Shown here piece by piece: positions 21,555 to 25,677 of a stretch of DNA of 25,677 bases. The DNA is taken from the IMG/VR virus record IMGVR_UViG_3300001533_002998, positions 1-25,677 of that record; one strand, 5' to 3'. Within the stretch, counting starts at the first letter, position 1. Every line of letters starts with the position of its first letter. The notes beneath the pieces are model-generated. The model worked only from the letters and a program-made list of their open reading frames with translations, did not search any database and was not told where the DNA came from. Made by a program: the position numbers and the translations under genes. This DNA is from a virus.

Positions 21555-21585
21555 TTGCCTCTTGTTTGACTAGGACAAGGGGCAA
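21555..21585 (+). promoter_or_regulatory. Intergenic hairpin 1
   Basis: TTGCCTCTTGT (21555-21565) pairs with ACAAGGGGCAA (21575-21585) over 11 bp with one T-G wobble and a nine-base loop. No T-run follows, so it is not an intrinsic terminator. It lies between the first gene and the boxA-like site. Confidence 0.65.
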
Positions 21586-21600
21586 CATTAAGAGATTAAA

Positions 21601-21614
21601 GCTCTTTAACAATT
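21601..21614 (+). promoter_or_regulatory. boxA-like antitermination site
   Basis: GCTCTTTAACAATT is identical over 14 bases to the boxA region of the E. coli rrn leader, where NusB-S10 binds to make RNA polymerase ignore terminators. It lies in the leader of the 120-aa gene, 46 bases before its ATG. Most of it is also part of the 5' arm of a 26-bp stem (21605-21630 with 22046-22071). No phage antiterminator protein was recognised nearby, so host factors would suffice. Confidence 0.6.
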
Positions 21615-22071
21615 AAAAACTGGAGGCGGAAATCCTACTGAAAGGAGGATTAAACGCTTATGTATAACAAAAAGAAGCTAATGGAAGTTTATCAAGAAGC
21701 TAAGGGTGATAATAGTTATTATAGCTTTGATAAATTCATTAAAGACGCCAAAAGCTATTTAAAAGATATTAAAGCCGAAAAAGTCATTGCTTCAATGAAA
21801 GTCAGCCGAAGCGGTATGACAAGACGCTTTAATACTCAGCATTATAATATGCTTTTGAATATCTGTTATAACCAAAAATTTAGTTGGGACGAGGTAAAAG
21901 TTGGCGGTTGTGGAATGGATATGTGGTGGTATTTACTATTTACGACTTGCGAGAGATTGACGGATACTCAAAAAGATAGCTTTAATTACAATTCAGCTAG
22001 TAGTTATCAAACAATTCTGTAAAGTAAATTATCTTTTTATTTTAATCCGTCTTCAGTTTTTAATTGTTAAA
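21605..22071 (+). repeat. 26-bp inverted repeat flanking one gene
   Basis: Bases 21605-21630 (TTTAACAATTAAAAACTGGA and on to GGCGGA) pair with 22046-22071 (TCCGTC... to ...TTGTTAAA) without interruption: 24 Watson-Crick and two G-U pairs. The arms lie just before and just after the 120-aa gene at 21660-22022, so the RNA would loop out this whole gene, as pre-16S rRNA is looped out in rRNA operons. Both differences between the arms keep pairing as G-U, which points to selection on RNA rather than DNA. Confidence 0.8.
21660..22022 (+). CDS. Hypothetical phage protein looped out by a 26-bp stem
   Basis: 120 aa. IKAEKVIASMKVSRSGMTRR, then NQKFSWDEVKVGGCGMDMWW and LLFTTCERLT. Proteins with the ASMxVSRSGMTR and VGGCGMDM patterns are, as I recall, scattered through phages and plasmids without a known role; the conserved Cys and Met-rich loop could form a binding site. 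An AAAGGAGG site lies 11 bases before the ATG and can partly pair with AATCCT upstream (21631-21636), so translation may be damped until the RNA unfolds. The gene lies just after the boxA-like site. Confidence 0.8.
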   Translation: MYNKKKLMEVYQEAKGDNSYYSFDKFIKDAKSYLKDIKAEKVIASMKVSRSGMTRRFNTQHYNMLLNICYNQKFSWDEVKVGGCGMDMWWYLLFTTCERLTDTQKDSFNYNSASSYQTIL

Positions 22072-22086
22072 TGAAAGGAGATTAAT

Positions 22087-22218
22087 ATGAATAAATACGA
22101 AATACAATACAAAAATGGTAAAAAGATAATAGTTGAAGCGAAAACAGCTCTTGAAGTAATCAAGAGATACGACTTATGCACTAAAGAGAATATGTCAACA
22201 AAGTTAAAACAATTTTAA
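22087..22218 (+). CDS. 43-aa hypothetical protein
   Basis: MNKYEIQYKNGKKIIVEAKT then ALEVIKRYDLCTKENMSTKL and KQF. It reads as two beta strands and a helix, like a tiny ferredoxin-half or a small binding domain. AAAGGAG stands eight bases before the ATG, just after the 3' arm of the 26-bp stem. No family recognised. Confidence 0.68.
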   Translation: MNKYEIQYKNGKKIIVEAKTALEVIKRYDLCTKENMSTKLKQF

Positions 22219-22233
22219 AGAAAGGAGGAAGTT

Positions 22234-22698
22234 ATGAACCAACAAGCAAGAAATTGGAAAGCTATTAATAACAAAGCCATTGTCAACAACATTGAACAAG
22301 TTTTTAAAAGCAATGACATTAATAAATTAAATAAGCCTACTTATCAATTTGTGATGAATTTAGGCGGATTTATAGCTCATTATGACTTATACGGATTTCA
22401 AGACCATTATCAAGATTTAAGAGATTTTGCTAGAGATTTGCTTGATAGTTGTACTGAAAATGACGCTAATTATGAGCTAGACGATGATTTTATTAAATGG
22501 TATGGCTTAATTTATTGCCAAAGTAAAAAAGACGCAATAAATGGCATAAGAGAAGTAGTTTTAAAATATAAAAATGATGTTTCTTCTTCTTGTGAAAGTG
22601 AAGATGAGAAGAAATTAAATAAAATTATTGCTCTAGCCAACGAAGTTAAAAGAAGAAACGACCCAGCAACGACAAGAGAGTTTTTAAAGGCGATTTAA
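22234..22698 (+). CDS. Hypothetical protein, mostly helical
   Basis: 154 aa. WKAINNKAIVNNIEQVFKSN, VMNLGGFIAHYDLYGFQDHY, LRDFARDLLDSCTENDANYE and a Lys/Glu-rich end. The FIAHYDLYGF stretch, with its His and Tyr, is reminiscent of small phage proteins of unknown function. AAAGGAGG stands close to the ATG. No catalytic motif recognised. Codons and AT content match the neighbours. Confidence 0.78.
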   Translation: MNQQARNWKAINNKAIVNNIEQVFKSNDINKLNKPTYQFVMNLGGFIAHYDLYGFQDHYQDLRDFARDLLDSCTENDANYELDDDFIKWYGLIYCQSKKDAINGIREVVLKYKNDVSSSCESEDEKKLNKIIALANEVKRRNDPATTREFLKAI

Positions 22699-22705
22699 TT
22701 TTTTC

Positions 22706-22729
22706 TTCTGCTTCTTTATAGAGGCAGAA
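22706..22729 (+). promoter_or_regulatory. Intergenic hairpin 2
   Basis: TTCTGCTTC, loop TTTATA, GAGGCAGAA: nine pairs including one T-G wobble at the same place as in the hairpins at 23842 and 24331. It follows the stop of the 154-aa gene and precedes the next ribosome binding site, with no T-run. Confidence 0.65.
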
Positions 22730-22759
22730 ATAAGAAGTTAAGGAAAGGAGGTAAAAACT

Positions 22760-23059
22760 ATGTTAAATATCAAAGTTTATAATATGACTAGCTCAAACGG
22801 CAATAAAGTTGCTAATCAATTTATTATCCATAGTGGTAATAAAGCATATTTTCAAAGCTATGAAAGCGTAATTGCTAAGACTAGCAAGCCAGTAATAGCC
22901 AACGGAAAATATATCAAGCCTGAAATGTATCTTGATAAAAATAAATGGGATTACTCAAGGACAATAGGAAAATATCGCAATCAATTTTTAGGGGAAACAA
23001 AGAAAGAAACAGAAGCAAAGATTAAAAGCGGACAATACAAGCTAGTTAATCTTAACTAA
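22760..23059 (+). CDS. Small conserved-type phage protein (possibly DUF8033-like)
   Basis: 99 aa. LNIKVYNMTSSNGNKVANQF, FQSYESVIAKT, then WDYSRTIGKYRNQFLGETKK and a Lys-rich end. The VYNM...VANQF, FQSY..vIA and WDYS.T.gKYR..FLGE motifs form a pattern I recall from small proteins of phages and integrative elements, perhaps DUF8033; the name is uncertain. The role is unknown. AAAGGAGG stands close before the ATG. Compact beta-rich fold likely. Confidence 0.78.
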   Translation: MLNIKVYNMTSSNGNKVANQFIIHSGNKAYFQSYESVIAKTSKPVIANGKYIKPEMYLDKNKWDYSRTIGKYRNQFLGETKKETEAKIKSGQYKLVNLN

Positions 23060-23106
23060 TCTTGTTTAGAGCTTCAAACAAGGCTTTGAGGCTCTTATAG
23101 AAGATT
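23058..23106 (+). promoter_or_regulatory. Intergenic hairpin 3
   Basis: AGAGCTTCAAA (23068-23078) pairs with TTTGAGGCTCT (23085-23095), eleven pairs with one T-G wobble; an outer stem AATCTT/AAGATT (23058-23063 with 23101-23106) extends it. It begins inside the stop region of the 99-aa gene and is followed by A-rich sequence and the next ribosome binding site. Confidence 0.65.
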
Positions 23107-23132
23107 AAAAAAAAGAAAGGAGGACAAATAAA

Positions 23133-23273
23133 ATGAATAACGAAACTTATGAAGCATTAAAAAAGACTATGCACCATTGTGAATATGGCGGTGCAAATGA
23201 TAAAGAGTTTTGGGATAACTTTCACAAAGTTGAAGATTGGATTGATGAAGTTGCTAAAGAATATAAAGAATAG
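23133..23273 (+). CDS. 46-aa hypothetical protein
   Basis: MNNETYEALKKTMHHCEYGG then ANDKEFWDNFHKVEDWIDEV and AKEYKE. A helical, acidic little protein with a central HHCEYGG turn. AAAGGAGG lies ten bases before the ATG. No family recognised; too small for domain assignment. Confidence 0.7.
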   Translation: MNNETYEALKKTMHHCEYGGANDKEFWDNFHKVEDWIDEVAKEYKE

Positions 23274-23304
23274 TTAAAAGTTAAAAGAAAGGAGGTGAAA
23301 TAAA

Positions 23305-23829
23305 ATGGGACTAGATATGTATTTTTATAAGAAAACATATGTTGGTAATAAATGGAAAAGCCCAAAAGAGCTAGTTAAGATTGATGTTAAAGGTGTCAAT
23401 CAAGCGAAAGTTGTTGATATTAGCGAAGAAGTTGGCTATTTGAGAAAAGCTAATGCCATTCATCTTTGGTTAGTTGAGAAAATTCAAGATGGGAATGATA
23501 ATTGTGCCGAGTATTATTTTAGCCACGAAAAGATAAAAGAACTATTGGATTTGGTTAATAGAGTTTTGGAAGCTTCTATCCTAGTAGAAGGAAAGATTAA
23601 CAATGGGGTTCAGTATAGCAAAGATAAAGAAAAAATACTTTGGGCAAAGGGTAAAGTTATCAAGAACCCAAAAGTAGCTCAAGAGCTATTACCAACTGGC
23701 AGTGGTTTTTTCTTCGGCTCAACGGATTATGATGAGTATTACATCAAAGATTTGGAAGAAACCAAAAATATACTAGAAGAAATGCTTAGTGATGATACTG
23801 CCGACTACCATTATCAATCAAGTTGGTAA
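23305..23829 (+). CDS. Conserved-type phage protein starting MGLDMYFYKK
   Basis: 174 aa. MGLDMYFYKKTYVGNKWK, VDISEEVGYLRKANAIHLWL, VEKIQDGNDNCAEYYFSHEK, FFFGSTDYDEYYIKDLEETK. This layout (MGLDMYL start, GYLRKANAIHxWF core, FFFGSTxYDExYxxDL near the end) is one I recognise from many phage and prophage small proteins, all of unknown function. The conserved His and acidic residues might bind a ligand. A very strong AGAAAGGAGGTGA site precedes the ATG. Length is normal for the group. Confidence 0.85.
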   Translation: MGLDMYFYKKTYVGNKWKSPKELVKIDVKGVNQAKVVDISEEVGYLRKANAIHLWLVEKIQDGNDNCAEYYFSHEKIKELLDLVNRVLEASILVEGKINNGVQYSKDKEKILWAKGKVIKNPKVAQELLPTGSGFFFGSTDYDEYYIKDLEETKNILEEMLSDDTADYHYQSSW

Positions 23830-23833
23830 TTTG

Positions 23834-23869
23834 ATTGTTTCCCTTGCTTCTTTATAGAGGCAAGGATAA
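23834..23869 (+). repeat. 36-base repeat, copy A, with hairpin 4
   Basis: Identical over 36 bases to 24323-24358. It contains CCTTGCTTC, loop TTTATA, GAGGCAAGG (nine pairs, one T-G wobble). Flanking TTTGATTG (23830-23837) and CAATTAAA (23871-23878) lengthen the stem by eight more pairs. It sits between two genes, with the next ribosome binding site just after. Confidence 0.8.
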
Positions 23870-23894
23870 GCAATTAAAAGAAGGAGGTGAAAAA

Positions 23895-24323
23895 ATGACG
23901 AGGGCAAATTTAAATTTTGTCTATGATGACAAGGGGAAAGAAACCATTTTATATTACTATCAAAATGGCGACCAGTATCCAAGAGGGATAAGAGACTTTT
24001 ATCATATTCTTGATTGGCTCAATGATGAGAATAAATTTAATGCTAAAGGATTTAGAGAATGGTTAGGAGCTAATTATAAAGAGACCAAAGCTATTGCTTA
24101 TAAAAATGGCAATATGACTTTAGTTTCTAATTATGAGCCAACAGAAATCCCAGCAAAGCCAGAAAAAAAGACTTTTACAATTATGGGAGATTTGACAGAT
24201 TATAGTTATCTTTTTGACTCAATTCATAATAAGGTAAAAGTTTTAGAATGGGAAGAAACAATTTTTGAGGGCACAAGGCAAGAGTTTTGTAAGTGGTTAA
24301 AGAACTATAAAGAGGAATTTTAA
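23895..24323 (+). CDS. Hypothetical protein
   Basis: 142 aa from the ATG at 23895, chosen because AAGGAGGTGA stands directly before it; an upstream ATG at 23835 lies inside the intergenic hairpin and has no such site. MTRANLNFVYDDKGKETILY, QYPRGIRDFYHILDWLNDEN, then YKETKAIAYKNGNMTLVSNY and FTIMGDLTDYSYLFDSIHNK. Alternating strands and helices suggest a two-part alpha/beta fold. No family recognised. The stop overlaps the second copy of the 36-base repeat. Confidence 0.78.
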   Translation: MTRANLNFVYDDKGKETILYYYQNGDQYPRGIRDFYHILDWLNDENKFNAKGFREWLGANYKETKAIAYKNGNMTLVSNYEPTEIPAKPEKKTFTIMGDLTDYSYLFDSIHNKVKVLEWEETIFEGTRQEFCKWLKNYKEEF

Positions 24324-24358
24324 TTGTTTCCCTTGCTTCTTTATAGAGGCAAGGATAA
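24323..24358 (+). repeat. 36-base repeat, copy B, with hairpin 5
   Basis: Identical to 23834-23869, again placed between a stop codon and the next ribosome binding site. The hairpin CCTTGCTTC/GAGGCAAGG is extended here by TTTAATT (24319-24325) with AATTAAA (24361-24367). The outer pairs differ in base from copy A but still pair. Confidence 0.8.
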
Positions 24359-24381
24359 ATAATTAAAGAAGGGAGGAAATT

Positions 24382-24552
24382 ATGAAATTGTTAAAAGATG
24401 TTATTGAGTATCTTAAAAACAGAGAAGAGATAAACGCTAATTATGGTTATGCCTTGAAAAATGGCTATGCTAATGATGAAACTTATAATTGGCGACAACG
24501 TCTAGATTACTGGCATCAATGTTTGGCTTATGAACCAAAAGAGTTAATATAG
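24382..24552 (+). CDS. 56-aa hypothetical protein
   Basis: MKLLKDVIEYLKNREEINAN, YGYALKNGYANDETYNWRQR, LDYWHQCLAYEPKELI. Helical with many Tyr, Trp and Asn residues. AAGGGAGG stands before the ATG. The stop codon runs into the next ribosome binding site (TATAGGAGGTGA), so the following membrane peptide is translationally linked. No family recognised. Confidence 0.7.
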   Translation: MKLLKDVIEYLKNREEINANYGYALKNGYANDETYNWRQRLDYWHQCLAYEPKELI

Positions 24553-24565
24553 GAGGTGATGAATT

Positions 24566-24670
24566 ATGAAAAACTTTTTGATTGATTTAATTTTAATGAT
24601 TGGTGTTTGTCTTTTTATAGGCTGGTTTTTTATGTTTCCCTTTATTGATTGGGCGGTTAAGTTTTGGTAA
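24566..24670 (+). CDS. 34-aa single-pass membrane peptide
   Basis: MKNFLIDLILMIGVCLFIGW then FFMFPFIDWAVKFW. One strongly hydrophobic helix (about residues 4-28) with a basic N-terminus and aromatic C-terminal end. A perfect AGGAGGTGA site precedes the ATG. Such micro-proteins in phages can be holin-like, superinfection-exclusion or membrane-toxin proteins; the early-type location argues against a holin. Function cannot be told. Confidence 0.68.
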   Translation: MKNFLIDLILMIGVCLFIGWFFMFPFIDWAVKFW

Positions 24671-24710
24671 AAGTCTAGGCGGTTGGAGTTTTTAAAACTC
24701 AAATTACCTC

Positions 24711-24739
24711 TTGACAAGCATTACAAGATATGATAAAGT
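24711..24739 (+). promoter_or_regulatory. Second rightward promoter
   Basis: TTGACA (24711-24716), 17 bases, TAAAGT (24734-24739), with TATGATAA across the -10. It shares the -35, an ACAAG in the spacer and TATGATAA with the promoter at 21085. A small palindrome GAGTTTTTAAAACTC (24686-24700) lies just upstream. It would boost the zinc-ribbon gene and those after it. Confidence 0.65.
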
Positions 24740-24762
24740 TTAAAGAAAGGAGGTGAAATAAA

Positions 24763-25152
24763 ATGAAAAACAAAATACCAAGTTTTAAAGAAGCTCAAAA
24801 AATTGTCGGTTTAGATAAAAAGATAGTTTATTGCCCCATTTGTGAAAGAGGCTATCTTTTAGAAGAGGAAAAAGAAAAGATAAAAGAAGTCGGTTGTTGC
24901 TGGAGTTGTTGGGTAAAAGGAACGTTATCACAACAACTGGCTGATAAACAGCCTTATGCTACAGAAAACAAGTTTTGTTCTGAGTGTGGAACGGAGTTAG
25001 AGGAAGGATTTGACGAAGATTGGGACTTTGACGAAGAAGGTCAGCACTTTGTTGTTTTCCCTTATCTTTATTGTCCAAGATGTAAAGAAAGAGTCTTAAC
25101 TCATAAACCAGAAACTTATGTTAATGACGCAGGAGAAACCTTACCTTTTTGA
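24763..25152 (+). CDS. Double zinc-ribbon protein
   Basis: 129 aa. First Cys cluster: IVYCPICERGYL with GCCWSCWVKG; second: KFCSECGTEL with LYCPRCKERVL. Each pair of CxxC knuckles can hold one zinc ion, so two ribbons are likely, separated by an acidic stretch (EEGFDEDWDFDEEGQ). Such ribbons bind nucleic acid or act as adaptors. A strong AAAGGAGGTGA site precedes the ATG, and the second rightward promoter lies just upstream, so it may be expressed separately. The partner is unknown. Confidence 0.75.
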   Translation: MKNKIPSFKEAQKIVGLDKKIVYCPICERGYLLEEEKEKIKEVGCCWSCWVKGTLSQQLADKQPYATENKFCSECGTELEEGFDEDWDFDEEGQHFVVFPYLYCPRCKERVLTHKPETYVNDAGETLPF

Positions 25153-25197
25153 TTAGACGTGGGGAGATAGAAATTTATTTCTCTCTCCTCGCCTAAT
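25152..25197 (+). promoter_or_regulatory. Intergenic hairpin 6
   Basis: ATTAG...GGGGAGA pairs with TCTCTCC...CTAAT around an AATTTA loop; about 18 pairs with two or three mismatches. It starts right at the stop of the zinc-ribbon gene and ends 16 bases before the next ATG. No T-run follows. Confidence 0.6.
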
Positions 25198-25213
25198 TAA
25201 AGAAAGGAGAAAA

Positions 25214-25663
25214 ATGAAGAAATATAAATTAACTAAAGAAACTAAAACAGAATACGGAATTAAACTTTACCGCATTGAAGCTCTAAGGGACTTTGGTAAT
25301 GTGAAGAGAGGAGAAAAAGGTGGTTGGATAGAGAAAGAGGATAATTTAAACCAAGAAGGTGATGCGTGGGTTTATGGTAATGCGTGGGTTTTTGGTAATG
25401 CGGAGGTTTTTGGTAATGCGGAGGTTTATGGTAATGCGAGGGTTTTTGGTAATGCGGAGGTTTTTGGTAAGTTAAAACTTATCGGTGGCTATTTTTACCA
25501 TACCAAACGAAAGACCGAAGAAATAGAAAAGGTTGAATTAAGTGAAAATTACGAAATCCTTTGTAGCGAACCAAAACTGGAAGAAGAGGAAGATGATGAT
25601 TTATCAGGTGAGGAAGTAGAAGTTAAGATTAAAGGAAAAACCTATAAAGCAATTATTCAATGA
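25214..25663 (+). CDS. Hexapeptide-repeat (left-handed beta-helix type) phage protein
   Basis: 149 aa. The N-terminus YKLTKETKTEYGIKLYRIEA, LRDFGNVKRGEKGGWIEKED is a pattern I know from many phage proteins that carry these repeats. Residues about 50-85 are six repeats of G-[ND]-A-x-V-[YF], like rungs of a left-handed parallel beta-helix, encoded by six 18-bp units. A charged C-terminal part follows (EEEEDDDLSGEEVEVKIKGK). Their function is unknown; the repeat can change length by slippage. AAAGGAG precedes the ATG. Confidence 0.8.
   Translation: MKKYKLTKETKTEYGIKLYRIEALRDFGNVKRGEKGGWIEKEDNLNQEGDAWVYGNAWVFGNAEVFGNAEVYGNARVFGNAEVFGKLKLIGGYFYHTKRKTEEIEKVELSENYEILCSEPKLEEEEDDDLSGEEVEVKIKGKTYKAIIQ
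25361..25468 (+). repeat. Six tandem 18-bp repeats
   Basis: Units of the form GATGCGTGGGTTTATGGT / AATGCGGAGGTTTTTGGT follow one another exactly in frame, six times, inside the gene at 25214. The near-identity of DNA, not only protein, indicates recent expansion. Confidence 0.85.
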
Positions 25664-25673
25664 AAGGAGAAAA

Positions 25674-25677
25674 ATGA
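25674..25677 (+). CDS. Start of the next rightward gene, cut by the window edge
   Basis: An ATG at 25674-25676 follows AAAGGAG at normal distance, eleven bases after the previous stop. Only the start codon is visible, so no product can be named. Confidence 0.5.

Noticed and set aside
23835-23894. Twenty-residue N-terminal extension of the 142-aa gene.
   Set aside because: It is encoded by the intergenic hairpin repeat and lacks a ribosome binding site; the ATG at 23895 has an ideal one.
1-25677. Use of TGA as a sense codon (recoded phage).
   Set aside because: TGA serves as a stop in many tight ATGA junctions and the proteins read normally with the standard code.

Overview
The window is a piece of a tailed double-stranded DNA phage genome (Caudoviricetes). 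It is AT-rich, uses the standard bacterial code (TGA works as a stop in several ATGA overlaps), and has strong GGAGG-type ribosome binding sites, so the host is a bacterium. Nothing in the window fixes the host. No integrase, repressor, tRNA, rRNA, insertion sequence or CRISPR array was seen. A P22-sized portal (698 aa) and the absence of tail tube or tape measure genes here fit a podovirus, but tail genes may lie past the left edge.

Layout. Two gene blocks diverge from about 20.8-21.1 kb. The leftward block (20.8 kb down to 1) is the late region. It runs: small terminase; a 341-base gap with a structured leader; three small genes; large terminase split by a LAGLIDADG intein; portal; a transglycosylase; a tiny basic protein; scaffold-like protein; a head protein; a gpT-like major capsid protein; a terminator-like hairpin; three tandem paralogues with Ser/Thr-only tails; and several small genes, one with a C2H2 finger. 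From 8.3 kb to the left edge is a tightly overlapping glycan cassette: a GT-B transferase, a zinc-ribbon methyltransferase, a polypeptide-GalNAc-transferase-like enzyme with a DxH motif, a UDP-glucose dehydrogenase-family protein, a GDP-mannose 3,5-epimerase-like protein, an asparagine-synthetase-like amidotransferase and three GT-A transferases. The simplest reading is that the phage makes and attaches an unusual sugar chain, perhaps to its own Ser/Thr-rich virion proteins.

The rightward block (21.1 kb to the end) is an early-type region of at least twelve small genes of mostly unknown function. It has a clear sigma70-type promoter, a second promoter of the same sequence class at 24.7 kb, and strong ribosome binding sites. 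Most of its larger intergenic gaps hold a stable hairpin without a U-tract, two of them inside an identical 36-base repeat. This layout recalls RNase III-punctuated early phage mRNAs.

The most unusual signal is in the untranslated RNA. Both blocks carry a sequence that looks like an rRNA-operon boxA antitermination site. The rightward one shares 14 bases with the E. coli rrn leader. The leftward one lies next to an almost intact copy of the 3' end of 16S rRNA, including the anti-Shine-Dalgarno. In both cases the boxA region overlaps the 5' arm of a long RNA stem, much as in pre-rRNA. This looks like an rRNA-leader mimic controlling the two transcription units. Six copies of a GTTATAAT-type box also sit in the gaps of the late region.
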